A stretch of DNA of 64,000 bases from contig CADAIJ010000004.1 in NCBI GenBank assembly GCA_902787955.1, positions 1-64,000 on the forward strand, read 5' to 3'. Positions 26,825 to 36,595 of this stretch are shown piece by piece. The number at the start of each line of letters is the position of its first letter. Positions within the stretch are counted from its first letter, which is position 1. The translations under genes were made by a program, and so were the position numbers. The notes below the pieces were generated by a model. It saw only the letters and a program-made list of their open reading frames with translations. It was not told the DNA's origin and made no database searches. The stretch is from an uncultured Erysipelotrichaceae bacterium (GTDB taxonomy: Bacteria > Bacillota_I > Bacilli_A > RFN20 > CAG-826).

Positions 26825-27370
26825 ATGGATGAAATTGCATTAGAAGCCAAAGAACGTATGGCGAAAACTATCGAATCTTTTAAAGGTGACTTAGCTCAAC
26901 TTAGAACTGGTAGAGCCACACCAGCAATGCTTGACCGCGTTGAATGTGACTATTATGGAGATAAGATTGCTATTAACCAAATCTCATCTATTTCAGTTCC
27001 AGAACCAAGACAACTTTTAATTAAGCCTTATGATCGTAACGACATTAAATCAATCGTCGCTGCTATCCACGCTTCTAACCTTGGTTTTAACCCAATTAAT
27101 GATGGTGATTCAATTCGTATTATTATTCCACCATTAACTGAAGATACTCGTCGTGATTTAGTTAAGAAAGCCAAAGGCTTACTTGAAGAAAATAAGGTTG
27201 CTCTTCGTAACATTAGAAGAGAATATATCGACTTTGTTAAAGATAGCGATGAAATGACTGATGACTATAAGAAACGTGTTCAAGACGATATTCAAAAAGT
27301 CATGGATGACGCTACTAAAGAAGTTGAATCCTTATTAGCGGCTAAAGAAAAAGATATCATGGCTATCTAG
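26825..27370 (+). CDS. frr: ribosome recycling factor
   Basis: RRF splits post-termination ribosomes together with EF-G. The 181-residue protein has the family features LAQLRTGRATPAMLDRVECDYYG near residues 22-44, SISVPEPRQLLIKPYD, and the PPLTEDTRRDLVKKAK helix. It lies 5 bp after pyrH. The operon ends in an intrinsic terminator 22 bp downstream, which separates it from the uppS-to-polC unit. Confidence 0.97.
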   Translation: MDEIALEAKERMAKTIESFKGDLAQLRTGRATPAMLDRVECDYYGDKIAINQISSISVPEPRQLLIKPYDRNDIKSIVAAIHASNLGFNPINDGDSIRIIIPPLTEDTRRDLVKKAKGLLEENKVALRNIRREYIDFVKDSDEMTDDYKKRVQDDIQKVMDDATKEVESLLAAKEKDIMAI

Positions 27371-27391
27371 CCTATTCATTATATTTAGATT

Positions 27392-27420
27392 AAGAGGAGT
27401 TATTCCTCTTTTTCTTTTTT
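27392..27420 (+). terminator. intrinsic terminator after frr
   Basis: AAGAGGA-GTTAT-TCCTCTT, a perfect 7-bp stem, followed by TTTCTTTTTT. Confidence 0.9.
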
Positions 27421-27464
27421 AAAGAATTTAGGCAATATCTATTTTTAAACGCGCTTAATGTGTG

Positions 27465-27470
27465 TATAAT
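27465..27470 (+). promoter_or_regulatory. -10 box of uppS, leaderless geometry
   Basis: A perfect TATAAT lies 9 nt before the uppS ATG at 27480, directly after the frr terminator. No convincing -35 box and no Shine-Dalgarno sequence are present. Confidence 0.6.
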
Positions 27471-27479
27471 AATTTCATT

Positions 27480-28202
27480 ATGGAAAACAAAGTTCAATTA
27501 TTACAACCACTTACTCACATCGCTTTTATTATGGATGGAAATGGCCGCTGGGCCAAAAAGAGAGGACTTCCTCGTTATTTAGGACATAAAGAAGGCTGCG
27601 AAAGAATTATCGAAGTCTTTGATTTGTGCAAAGAATATGGTGTTAAAGTTTGTTCTTTCTATGCTTTCTCCACTGAAAACTGGAATCGTCCAAAAGATGA
27701 AATTAGACATTTATTTAATTATCTTGAGGCTTTCTTTAAACGCGAAATTGATCACTTAATGAGAGATGGTGTTCGCGTTGTTATTTCTGGAGATATGTCT
27801 CGTTTACCAGTCAAAACCCAAAACACATGTAAAAAAGCGATTGAACAAACTAAAAATAATACTAACTATGTAATGAACATTTGTCTTAACTATGGAAGTA
27901 GAGATGAGATTGTTCACGCTAGTAAAGAAATCGCTACAGAAGTTAAAGAAGGTTCATTAAAGATAGATGATATTACTGAAGAATTATTCTCTAATCATTT
28001 ATACACTAAAGGATTACCTGATGTTGATTTAATGATTCGTACTTCTGGTGAAGAAAGATTATCCAACTATTTATTATGGCAAAACGCTTATAGTGAATTT
28101 GTATTTACTCCCGTTCATTGGCCAGATTTTAAACGTGACGCTTTTGAAGACGCTTTAAAAGAATACAATAACCGTCAACGTCGTTTTGGAGGACTTAAGT
28201 AA
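27480..28202 (+). CDS. uppS: isoprenyl transferase (undecaprenyl diphosphate synthase)
   Basis: UppS condenses isopentenyl units to the C55 lipid carrier for cell-wall synthesis. The 240-residue protein has the catalytic motif IAFIMDGNGRWAKKRGLPR (Asp19 binds Mg-diphosphate), YAFSTENWNRPKDE in the middle, and the late RTSGEERLSNYLLWQNAYSE. The ATG at 27480 is chosen over an in-frame GTG at 27462, which overlaps the -10 box. No Shine-Dalgarno sequence is visible. It heads the unit uppS-cdsA-dxr-rseP-polC, overlapping cdsA by one base. Confidence 0.96.
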   Translation: MENKVQLLQPLTHIAFIMDGNGRWAKKRGLPRYLGHKEGCERIIEVFDLCKEYGVKVCSFYAFSTENWNRPKDEIRHLFNYLEAFFKREIDHLMRDGVRVVISGDMSRLPVKTQNTCKKAIEQTKNNTNYVMNICLNYGSRDEIVHASKEIATEVKEGSLKIDDITEELFSNHLYTKGLPDVDLMIRTSGEERLSNYLLWQNAYSEFVFTPVHWPDFKRDAFEDALKEYNNRQRRFGGLK

Positions 28203-29236
28203 TGGCTTCTAAACATCCAATTGAAATGAATGAATTAACCCAAGAACAGAAAAAGAGTGTTCATGTTAGGGTTATTACTGCTTTAGTTTTAGCTGCTATT
28301 TTAATTCCGGCTTTAGTAGTTGGCTCTTATTTCTTTGCTTTAGCTATCTTTGTTGTAGCAGGACTTTGCGCTTATGAAATTGTTCACGTTACTAAGCCAT
28401 CTAAGAAGATTGGTATTCCTCTTTATATTGTTACCACTATTTTAGTGGAGTCCTTTGTCTTCTGGATTTTCTTAAAGAATAATTTAGAAACTTTATCTGA
28501 ATCTCATGATCTTTTCCAAACTTTCGATTCAGTATTAACTAATTCATTTACTGATATATCTATATCAATTATCGCTCTTCTTGTTGGAGCGTTATTCTAC
28601 TTCATGATGTCTTTCCTCTTTGAGGAAGTTACCATATCAAATGTCATGTATTACATCGCAATGACATCAATTATTGGTATTTGTTTACAATCATTTATGT
28701 ATCTTAGATATTCTCCATTTACCGCCTTTTCTCCTCTATATAGCGCGGAATACTTAAATGGACCTGTCTTTAGATTTGCTCAATCGTGGTTACTATTAAC
28801 TTATGTCGCAATCGGTGTTTTTGGTAATGATATCTTTGCTTTCTTTACTGGAATCTTATTTGGTAAACATAAAGTTAACCCACGTATCTCTCCTAAAAAG
28901 ACCTGGGAAGGATTTGCCGGTGGAATGATTATGTCTGCTATCTTATCTCTTGCCTTTGCGTTAATTTTATCCGCGTGTAATTTACCAATTTCTCCAGTCT
29001 TAGATCTGAATCACTGGTACTGGGTCTTATTAATTTCATTAACAATGCCTATTATTGGTGATATTGGTGACTTCGTTTATAGTGCGATTAAAAGACATTT
29101 TGGAATTAAAGATTTCTCTAATCTTCTTCCAGGCCATGGTGGTGTGTTAGATCGTATCGATTCATTATCATTTGGCTGTGGTTTAGTCGCAACATTCTTA
29201 ATTATGATTTCGAATGGATGGAACTTCTTAATCTAG
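28202..29236 (+). CDS. cdsA: phosphatidate cytidylyltransferase CdsA
   Basis: CdsA makes CDP-diacylglycerol from phosphatidate and CTP. The 344-residue integral membrane protein has many hydrophobic helices. Its most diagnostic part is the C-terminal signature, including SPKKTWEGFAGG and the stretch around GDFVYSAIKRHFGIKDFSNL and LPGHGGVLDRIDSL, which binds metal and nucleotide. A hydrophilic N-terminus of about 25 residues precedes the first helix. It overlaps uppS and is one base before dxr, the classic Firmicutes order. Confidence 0.95.
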   Translation: MASKHPIEMNELTQEQKKSVHVRVITALVLAAILIPALVVGSYFFALAIFVVAGLCAYEIVHVTKPSKKIGIPLYIVTTILVESFVFWIFLKNNLETLSESHDLFQTFDSVLTNSFTDISISIIALLVGALFYFMMSFLFEEVTISNVMYYIAMTSIIGICLQSFMYLRYSPFTAFSPLYSAEYLNGPVFRFAQSWLLLTYVAIGVFGNDIFAFFTGILFGKHKVNPRISPKKTWEGFAGGMIMSAILSLAFALILSACNLPISPVLDLNHWYWVLLISLTMPIIGDIGDFVYSAIKRHFGIKDFSNLLPGHGGVLDRIDSLSFGCGLVATFLIMISNGWNFLI

Positions 29237-29237
29237 T

Positions 29238-30383
29238 ATGAAAACTGTTTTACTTCTTGGTGCGTCTGGCTCTATTGGTAGTCAGACTTTAGATATCATT
29301 AGGGATAATCCTAACGATTTTAAGCTTGTCGCCTTTAGTGTGGGGAATAGACATGAAAAGATTGATGAAATCTTAAAAAACCATCAAGAAGTCCGTTCAA
29401 TTTATTTAATTGATGAAGGAAAAGCGATTGAATATAAAGCTAAATACCCGCATATTAAGTTTTATTCAGGTGAAAAAGGGTTAGCGAAACTAACTAATAA
29501 TGCCGATTATGAAATGTGCGTTGAAGCGCTTGTTGGTATCGCTGGACTTGAGCCTGCTGTTATTGCTTTAAAGAGAAATAAAATCCTCTGTTTAGCTAAT
29601 AAAGAAGCTTTAGTAACAGGGGGACACATAATCAATAATCTTCTTAAAGAAGGTAAAGGAAAACTATATCCAATTGATTCTGAACATGTTGCCTTAGCTA
29701 AATGCTTAAAGAAAGTTAAACCTGAAGAAATAGATAAATTAATTATCACAGCCTCAGGAGGAGCGCTTCGTAACGTTCCTTTAGATGAACTTGATAATAA
29801 AAAGGCTAGCGATGCATTAAATCATCCAACTTGGAAGATGGGCGCTAAAATAACGATTGACTGCGCGACGATGATGAATAAAGGCTTTGAAGTTATTGAA
29901 GCTTATTATTTATTTGGTTATGGCTTAGATAAGATTGAAGTTTTAATGCATGATGAATCTTTAGTGCATTCAATGGTTAAAACCAAAGATGGTCGTTACA
30001 TTATTGATTACGGAAAGCCAGATATGCATAACCCAATTCGTTATGCAATGTATGAAGGAAAAGCTTTCTTAGACACGATAGAAGTTAGAGATTTAAACGA
30101 ATTAAAAGATTGTCATTTCCACAAATTTGATCCAAAGCGTTACCCATGTGTTTTACTTGCTAAAGACGCTTTAAAACAAAAAGGTCTTTCTTTAGTGGCC
30201 CTTAACGCTTCAAACGAGATTTGTGTAAATGCTTATCTAAAAGATAAAATATCGTTTTTAAATATTTCTAAAACTATTGCTAGAATTATGTCAAAGGTGG
30301 ATAATAATCCAAACCCTTCTTTAGAAGAAGTGCTAAACTTTGATAAATATATCAGGGACTTAACAAAGGAGATGATTAAATAA
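29238..30383 (+). CDS. dxr: 1-deoxy-D-xylulose 5-phosphate reductoisomerase
   Basis: Dxr carries out the first committed step of the MEP route to isoprenoids, using NADPH and a divalent metal. The 381-residue sequence begins with the nucleotide fold LLGASGSIGSQTLDII and shows KEALVTGG, the substrate/metal segment PIDSEHVAL, ITASGGALRN, the HPTWKMGAKITIDCATMMNKG block and the flexible-loop MHDESLVHSMV. Its presence in the uppS operon groups isoprenoid precursor and carrier synthesis. The start is one base after the cdsA stop. Confidence 0.97.
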   Translation: MKTVLLLGASGSIGSQTLDIIRDNPNDFKLVAFSVGNRHEKIDEILKNHQEVRSIYLIDEGKAIEYKAKYPHIKFYSGEKGLAKLTNNADYEMCVEALVGIAGLEPAVIALKRNKILCLANKEALVTGGHIINNLLKEGKGKLYPIDSEHVALAKCLKKVKPEEIDKLIITASGGALRNVPLDELDNKKASDALNHPTWKMGAKITIDCATMMNKGFEVIEAYYLFGYGLDKIEVLMHDESLVHSMVKTKDGRYIIDYGKPDMHNPIRYAMYEGKAFLDTIEVRDLNELKDCHFHKFDPKRYPCVLLAKDALKQKGLSLVALNASNEICVNAYLKDKISFLNISKTIARIMSKVDNNPNPSLEEVLNFDKYIRDLTKEMIK

Positions 30384-30384
30384 T

Positions 30385-31875
30385 ATGCAAATGCCAACAA
30401 CTTGGTACGAATGGATATTAACAATTATCTTAGCTATTCTTAGCTTTGAAGTTTTAATCGCACTTCATGAGTTAGGTCATTTATTAACCGCGAAAGCATT
30501 TAATGTTTATTGCTTAGAATATTCTTTAGGTTTTGGTCCGAAGATTTTCCAAAAGAAACCAAAAGAAGGAAAAGAAACTAAATTCACAATTAGAGCAATT
30601 CCATTAGGTGGATATGTTTCAATGTATGGGGAAGAAGTTGAACTTGAAGAAGGTTTGAATATTCCTCATGAAAGATCATTAGAAGGAATTGCTAGATATA
30701 AAAGAGCAGTGGTATTTGCTGCTGGTGTTATAGTTAACGCTCTTCTTGCCTTCACATTATTCTTTATTTCAGATGTTTGCTTCCCACTAGTAAGTGCAAC
30801 AAATATTTCCGAAGTTAAAGAAGGCTCAACCGCGGAAACTTCTGGTATTAAAAATAAAGATCGTCTCTATTTTGTGGGAAACGAAATGGATGGAGAAACT
30901 AAAGAAGAAACAAAAGAAGATGGAAGTAAAGAAACTTATACTTTTAATTCCAGAATCTATTATGAATACACTAAAGACACAGTGATTTATGCTGGATATT
31001 TATATATCGTAGATTCTGATATCCAAATTGGTGAATATCATTATGTTATGACTTATTACCCAACCGGTACTAAAAATAGCACTATCTTTACTAATGCTTT
31101 TAAACTCTACCCAGCAGATACATCAGAATCTAAAGAAATTAAGAATAGTGATGCTTTTGCTAACTGGAATAAATTTGGCTATGAAATCCCATATTATCCA
31201 AACTATAAAACTGATCCATACATGGTGGACCGTGATTTATCTTTTGATGCTGATACATATTTTAGAAAGTATCTTGGTAAGAACGAAAAAGGTAATGATA
31301 CTTGGGCTACTCCAAGCGAAAGAGTATTACGTAAGTTAGTCATTCATAGTGAAAAAGAGGGGAGTTCCTATCATTGGAAAGATGTCGGACTATCTTTTAT
31401 AACTCAAGAAGTATGGCTTGATTTTGGAAGCAGAATGGCTAATGTCTTTGAAGATTTTGGTAATGCTTCCATTGCAGTCTTTAGAGGTTTAGGAGTTTTA
31501 TTTAGTGGTGGTATTAGAAATATGTCAGGCTTTATTGGCATTTTCCAAACTAGCGCCTCAATCCTTTCCTCATATACATTCTCTACTTATTTATATTTCT
31601 GGGGTTTAATCTCCGTTAACTTAGCTATCTTTAATTTATTACCTTTCCCTGGTTTAGACGGTTGGTCATTAGCGGTTACCGCGGTTGAAGGAAGTGTTAA
31701 CGCCGTCCGTAAAGCTAAACTTAGAAAGATTAATATAGAAAACGATACCCCATATGAAGAGTGGAAGATTCCATCTAAAGTTAAGAATATTGTTTCTTAT
31801 ATTGGTTTAGGTTTAATTTTCCTCCTTATGGCGGTGATTATTGTCATTGATATTTTGAGATTATTTGGCGTATGA
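30385..31875 (+). CDS. rseP: M50 site-2 protease, RseP/RasP type
   Basis: This intramembrane zinc metalloprotease cleaves membrane-bound anti-sigma factors and leftover signal peptides. HELGH at residues 28-32 in the first membrane segment supplies two zinc ligands. The second conserved motif appears as NLLPFPGLDGW near residue 420, with Trp where most relatives have a second Gly. A PDZ-like region lies between, beginning near VKEGSTAETSGIKNKDRL. The protein is 496 residues, longer than RasP (about 420), because of a Tyr- and Lys-rich insertion at about 170-320. It overlaps polC by 4 nt. Confidence 0.9.
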   Translation: MQMPTTWYEWILTIILAILSFEVLIALHELGHLLTAKAFNVYCLEYSLGFGPKIFQKKPKEGKETKFTIRAIPLGGYVSMYGEEVELEEGLNIPHERSLEGIARYKRAVVFAAGVIVNALLAFTLFFISDVCFPLVSATNISEVKEGSTAETSGIKNKDRLYFVGNEMDGETKEETKEDGSKETYTFNSRIYYEYTKDTVIYAGYLYIVDSDIQIGEYHYVMTYYPTGTKNSTIFTNAFKLYPADTSESKEIKNSDAFANWNKFGYEIPYYPNYKTDPYMVDRDLSFDADTYFRKYLGKNEKGNDTWATPSERVLRKLVIHSEKEGSSYHWKDVGLSFITQEVWLDFGSRMANVFEDFGNASIAVFRGLGVLFSGGIRNMSGFIGIFQTSASILSSYTFSTYLYFWGLISVNLAIFNLLPFPGLDGWSLAVTAVEGSVNAVRKAKLRKINIENDTPYEEWKIPSKVKNIVSYIGLGLIFLLMAVIIVIDILRLFGV

Positions 31876-34800
31876 ACAATAAGATGGTGAGATTCCTTAA
31901 CTCAATCAATATCACCGATGTTAATAAATTTGACATCGATTTTGATGCTGTCTCCCGTAATCCATATGATAGAAATCAAGTCGATATGTTAATTGTTAAA
32001 GATCAACCATGGTCAAGTGAACTACTTAGTGAATTCATGGAAGGTCTAAGAATGATTCATTATCCATATGATATTAAGTTCTCTTACCGTAATAAACCTA
32101 CTATTTATAACGCTTTAGAATTATTCTCTGACTGGTTTAGAATGACCTATCGTTATCCAACCACTCTTCAGCCTGAAATCGATATTGATACTTTAATGTT
32201 TAAGTTTAATAGTGAGACTGAAAAGGAAGAAAACGAACAGGTTCTCAAGGATTTTAAAGAATTTTTAGATTTTCTCGGCTACCGTTTTGATATTGACTCG
32301 AAGGTTATCGAAGTAGTGGAAGAAGTTAAAGTTTCACAACGTAAACTCGATAACATGGTTAAAAAAGCCGAAAGCGTTAGTGAAAATGCAATTAATGAGG
32401 CTTCTGAAGATTCGGATACTTATTATAAAGATGCGAAAGATATCATCGAAGAAGAGCAAACCGATATGGTTAAAAACTATCAAGAAGAAAATAAAAAGAT
32501 GCTTGATAAAAACCAACAGAAGATGGAAAAGGAACGTAAATCTTATTCAAGAAAGAATGCTTGGAGAGATAAACTTCCATACACCGTTTATGAAGACTTA
32601 TCCCAAATTAATGAAAAATCCGGAAACGTTGATATCACTGGTGAATTATTTGGTATAGACAAAGTTAGAACCATTAGAGGAGGTCTTTCTCTCCTTACCT
32701 TTGGTATTGGTCATAAAGGAACTGCTATTTCTTTAAAAGCGATTGAAAATGAAAATATGTCAGGTGATTTTATCGCCTCATTAATTAATGGGCTATACGC
32801 TCATGTTAAAGGTTACGCTGAAAAAGATTCTTATACCAATCAACTCTTAGTTAATGTTTCATCTATCGATATTCTTCCTCCTCCACCTTTAAGAGAAGAT
32901 CATTACGAAGAAAAACGTGTTGAATTACATTTACATACTAAGATGTCAGTTATGGATGGGGTGGCTACCGCTTCAGATTATGCTGCCTTAGTGGCAAACA
33001 TGGGTCATAAAGCTATGGCTATTACTGACCACGGTGTTGTTCAAGCTTTCCCTGAAGCTCAAAAAGCCGCTGATAAATATAACATCAAGATTCTTTATGG
33101 TAGTGAACTTTACATGGTTAATGATGAACTTCCATTCGCTTTAAACCCTAAAGATATCCCGCTTAATAAAGCTCGTTATATTGTCTTCGACTTAGAAACC
33201 ACTGGACTATCTACGCGTTATGACCGTATTACTGAGTTTGGCGCGATTGTTTTTGAACATGGTTCTATCACCAAAACAGTGGATATTATCATCAATCCTG
33301 AAATGCATATCCCTGAACCAGTTCAAAAGAAAACTAAGATTACTGATGAAATGGTTAAATCTTGTCCAACTATTAAAGAAGTAATGCCTCAAATCTTAGA
33401 ACTTATAGAAGACAGTATCTTAGTTTCTCATAACATCGCCTTCGATGTTGGCTTTTTGAATGAAGCTTTAATTCGTTTAGGGATGGAAACTTTAAAGAAT
33501 CCTCAAATTGATACTTTATCCTTATCTAGATATCTATTCCCAGAAAGTAAAGCTCATAGATTAGGTAACTTATCCCGTAACTTAGGAATTACTTCATATA
33601 ATGAAGATGAAGCTCACCGCGCTGACTACGACGCTCGTATTTTAAATGAAGTCTGGTTAGCGATGCTTTCTAAATTAACTCAAGGAAATAGCAATATCCT
33701 TCATAGTGATTTAGCAAAGATTAAATCGAGTGAAACAATGCTAAGGCATATGAGACCATATCATATTATTGCTTTAGCAAGAAACCATGATGGCCTTCAT
33801 TCTTTATATGAATTAATTTCCAAATCTCATATTACGTATTTAAGTGATGTTCCTAAAACTCCCAAAAGAGAAATTAGTGAACACCGCAAAGATTTATTAC
33901 TAGGTTCTGCCTGCTTTAATGGTGAAATCTTTGATATTGCACGTACTAGAAGTAAAGCCGAACTTGTTAACGCTGTTAAATTTTATGACTATATTGAGAT
34001 TCAACCTTTAGCAAACTATTCTTTCTTAATTGATACAGGTTCACTCGAAAACGAAGAACAATTAATCAAACTTTTAAAAGATATAGTTGAAGCAGCGGAT
34101 GAGGCAGGGGTTATGGTGTGTGCGACTGGTGACGCTCATTACCTTGATCCAGAAGATAAAATTATTCGTGATATTTATATTTCTGCAAAAGCCGTTGGTA
34201 ATAAACCTCACCCATTAGCAAGAAACACAAAAGGCCCATCTCCAGAACAATATTTCCGTTCAACTGAAGAAATGATGGCTATATTCTCTCCTCTTTTTGG
34301 TGAAGAGAAGGCTAAAGAGATGGTTATTACTAACACAAATAAAGTCGCTGATATGATTGAAAGCTTTAAACCAATTCAGAAAGAATTACATGCTCCAGTT
34401 ATTGAAGGTTCACCAAAAATCTTAACTGATTCATGTTACGAAACCGCTCATAAATTATATGGGGATGAACTTCCTGAACTTATTCATGAAAGACTTCAAA
34501 CTGAGCTTGATGGTATTATCAATAACGGTTATTCCGTTACTTATTATATTGCTCACCAAATTGTTGAAAGAGCCCATAGTGATGGTTACATGGTTGGTTC
34601 TCGTGGGTCGGTTGGTTCATCATTAGCGGCAACCATGTTTGGAATTACTGAAGTTAATCCACTTCCTCCTCATTATCGTTGCCCTAACTGTAAACATTTT
34701 GAAGTGGTGGATGATCCAACTATTCAATCTGGTTACGATTTAAGTGATAAATTATGTCCAAAGTGTGGCACAAAGATGGTAGGGGATGGACAAAATATTC

Positions 34801-36353
34801 CTTTCCAAACCTTCCTTGGATTTAACGCTGAAAAGATTCCTGATATTGACCTTAACTTCCCATCTGATTATCAGTGGAGAGCATTCAATCTAACTAAAGA
34901 ATTCTTTGGTGAACATAACGTCTTTAGAGCAGGCACAATTGAAAAAGTTGCCGAAAAGACCGCCTTTGGTTATGTTAAAGGCTATTTTGAAAGAGAACTT
35001 CAAATTAAAAAAGGAATGAGCGAAGAAGAAGCTAAACGCGAAGTATCAACTTATTCTCAATCTTTAATTGGTTATCTCGCTGCTAGAGCAATCGATGTTA
35101 AAAGAACAACTGGTCAACACGCTGGTGGTGTTATGGTTCTTCCAAAAGGACTATCTATTTATGATTTCACCCCAATTCAATATCCAGCGGATGATAAAGA
35201 ATCTACATGGCTAACAACTCACTTTGATTATCGTGCGCTTCATGATGCTTTACTTAAGCTTGACCTTTTAGGTCATGTTGACCCATTAGCTCTTAAAATG
35301 ATGTCAGAAATGACAAATATTGATGTTAAAACTATTCCACTTAATGATCAGAAAGTTATTTCCTTATTCACTTCTGATAAAGCATTAAATCGTTCTCAAA
35401 ACTATTTACACGCTAGAACTGGTGCGTCAGGTTTACCTGAATTTGGTACTGAAACATGTCAAAACATCTTAGTGGATACTCAACCAAAATCATTTGCTGA
35501 CCTCGTTGTTGTCGCCGGTTTGGCCCATGGTACTGACGTTTGGTCAAATAACGCTGAAGAGTTAATTAAGAATAAAACCTGCACCATTAAAGAGGTTATC
35601 GGTTGTCGTGACGATATTATGACTTATTTAATTTCGAAAGGTTTACCAAAGAGTGAATCATTCGCTATTATGGAAAAGACTCGTAAAGGTGACTTTAAGT
35701 CTGTAGAAAAAACATATGCTCCATTAATGAGAGCTTGTGGAGTACCAGATTGGTATATTGATTCTTGTTACAAGATTAAATACATGTTCCCAAAAGCTCA
35801 CGCGGTTGCTTATACCACAATGGCGGTTCGTGTTGGTTATTTTAAACTATATCATCCACTTGAATTCTACGCTGTTTGGTTTACCGCTAGATGTGATGCT
35901 TATGATATTAACGCTATGCTTGGTGGTTATGAATCAATCTTAGCTAGATATGATGAAATTAAACGTAAATCAAACACCAAAGGTGAAAAAGCTACGCCAA
36001 AAGAAAAGAACATTTTCAAGATGCTTACCGTTGCGATTGAAATGGAAGAAAGAGGAATTGAATTCGCTAATATTGATCTTTATAAATCTGAAGCAACTCG
36101 ATTTGTTTGTGACCACACTAACATGAAACTTATTCCCCCATTTATCGTTTTAGATGGTTTAGGTGAAGCTGCAGCGGAAAGTGTTGTTACTGCTAGAAAA
36201 GATGGCAACTTCTCATCGCAAGAAGATTTATTAAAGAGGACCAAACTTTCTTCTACTAACGTTAAAGATATGGTCGATATTGGTGCTTTAAAAGGACTTG
36301 GTGAATCAGATCAAATGTCCTTATTTGAATTTGGAATGGAATTTGGAGATTAG
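31872..36353 (+). CDS. polC: DNA polymerase III alpha subunit, PolC type
   Basis: PolC is the main replicative polymerase of low-GC Gram-positives. In order, the 1493-residue protein has an N-terminal and OB region, a PHP domain starting VELHLHTKMSVMDG near residue 353, an inserted DnaQ-like 3'-5' exonuclease beginning VFDLETTGLSTRYDRITEFG near 438, a zinc-binding region (CPNCK near 937, CPKCG about 35 later), and the polymerase active site PDIDLNFPSDYQ near 991. Length is normal (Bacillus 1437). It overlaps rseP. proS, usually between rseP and polC, is missing. A tRNA-Pro gene starts 3 bp after the stop. Confidence 0.98.
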   Translation: MNNKMVRFLNSINITDVNKFDIDFDAVSRNPYDRNQVDMLIVKDQPWSSELLSEFMEGLRMIHYPYDIKFSYRNKPTIYNALELFSDWFRMTYRYPTTLQPEIDIDTLMFKFNSETEKEENEQVLKDFKEFLDFLGYRFDIDSKVIEVVEEVKVSQRKLDNMVKKAESVSENAINEASEDSDTYYKDAKDIIEEEQTDMVKNYQEENKKMLDKNQQKMEKERKSYSRKNAWRDKLPYTVYEDLSQINEKSGNVDITGELFGIDKVRTIRGGLSLLTFGIGHKGTAISLKAIENENMSGDFIASLINGLYAHVKGYAEKDSYTNQLLVNVSSIDILPPPPLREDHYEEKRVELHLHTKMSVMDGVATASDYAALVANMGHKAMAITDHGVVQAFPEAQKAADKYNIKILYGSELYMVNDELPFALNPKDIPLNKARYIVFDLETTGLSTRYDRITEFGAIVFEHGSITKTVDIIINPEMHIPEPVQKKTKITDEMVKSCPTIKEVMPQILELIEDSILVSHNIAFDVGFLNEALIRLGMETLKNPQIDTLSLSRYLFPESKAHRLGNLSRNLGITSYNEDEAHRADYDARILNEVWLAMLSKLTQGNSNILHSDLAKIKSSETMLRHMRPYHIIALARNHDGLHSLYELISKSHITYLSDVPKTPKREISEHRKDLLLGSACFNGEIFDIARTRSKAELVNAVKFYDYIEIQPLANYSFLIDTGSLENEEQLIKLLKDIVEAADEAGVMVCATGDAHYLDPEDKIIRDIYISAKAVGNKPHPLARNTKGPSPEQYFRSTEEMMAIFSPLFGEEKAKEMVITNTNKVADMIESFKPIQKELHAPVIEGSPKILTDSCYETAHKLYGDELPELIHERLQTELDGIINNGYSVTYYIAHQIVERAHSDGYMVGSRGSVGSSLAATMFGITEVNPLPPHYRCPNCKHFEVVDDPTIQSGYDLSDKLCPKCGTKMVGDGQNIPFQTFLGFNAEKIPDIDLNFPSDYQWRAFNLTKEFFGEHNVFRAGTIEKVAEKTAFGYVKGYFERELQIKKGMSEEEAKREVSTYSQSLIGYLAARAIDVKRTTGQHAGGVMVLPKGLSIYDFTPIQYPADDKESTWLTTHFDYRALHDALLKLDLLGHVDPLALKMMSEMTNIDVKTIPLNDQKVISLFTSDKALNRSQNYLHARTGASGLPEFGTETCQNILVDTQPKSFADLVVVAGLAHGTDVWSNNAEELIKNKTCTIKEVIGCRDDIMTYLISKGLPKSESFAIMEKTRKGDFKSVEKTYAPLMRACGVPDWYIDSCYKIKYMFPKAHAVAYTTMAVRVGYFKLYHPLEFYAVWFTARCDAYDINAMLGGYESILARYDEIKRKSNTKGEKATPKEKNIFKMLTVAIEMEERGIEFANIDLYKSEATRFVCDHTNMKLIPPFIVLDGLGEAAAESVVTARKDGNFSSQEDLLKRTKLSSTNVKDMVDIGALKGLGESDQMSLFEFGMEFGD

Positions 36354-36355
36354 TT

Positions 36356-36432
36356 CGGGGCGTAGCGAAGCTTGGTATCGCGTTCGGTTCGGGACCGAAA
36401 GGTCATGGGTTCAAATCCCATCGCTCCGACCA
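36356..36432 (+). tRNA. tRNA-Pro(CGG)
   Basis: Acceptor CGGGGCG pairs with CGCTCCG (one G-U), and the anticodon stem TTCGG/CCGAA encloses loop TTCGGGA, so the anticodon is CGG. The T arm has GGTTCAAATCC, and CCA is encoded. The gene begins 3 bp after the polC stop with no promoter of its own visible, so it is probably transcribed with polC. Confidence 0.95.
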
Positions 36433-36460
36433 TTAATAATGAAAATAAGATAAATAGGTA

Positions 36461-36466
36461 TATAAT
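36461..36466 (+). promoter_or_regulatory. -10 box for tRNA-Arg
   Basis: TATAAT lies 11 bp upstream of the mature tRNA-Arg 5' end. The -35 region is poor. Confidence 0.45.
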
Positions 36467-36477
36467 ATCTACTCGAT

Positions 36478-36554
36478 GCGCACATAGCTCAGCTGGATAG
36501 AGCATCTTCCTCCTAAGAAGAGGGTCGGACGTTCGAATCGTCTTGTGCGCGCCA
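36478..36554 (+). tRNA. tRNA-Arg(CCT)
   Basis: Acceptor GCGCACA pairs with TGTGCGC, and anticodon stem TCTTC/GAAGA encloses loop CTCCTAA, giving anticodon CCT for AGG codons. D arm AGCTCAGCTGGATAGAGC, T arm with TTCGAAT, and encoded CCA are present. Confidence 0.95.
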
Positions 36555-36564
36555 CTAAAAAAGG

Positions 36565-36595
36565 AAACGCGGAAAAAATATTTCTGCGTTTTTTA
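36565..36595 (+). terminator. intrinsic terminator after tRNA-Arg
   Basis: AAACGCGGAAA pairs with TTTCTGCGTTT (one G-U) around a short A/T loop, with a T-run that merges with the stem end. Confidence 0.75.

Noticed and set aside
32334-32658. Overlapping Lys-rich open frames within polC and similar frames inside rpsB and tsf
   Set aside because: They are shadows of strongly coding genes, lack ribosome-binding sites and have low-complexity composition.
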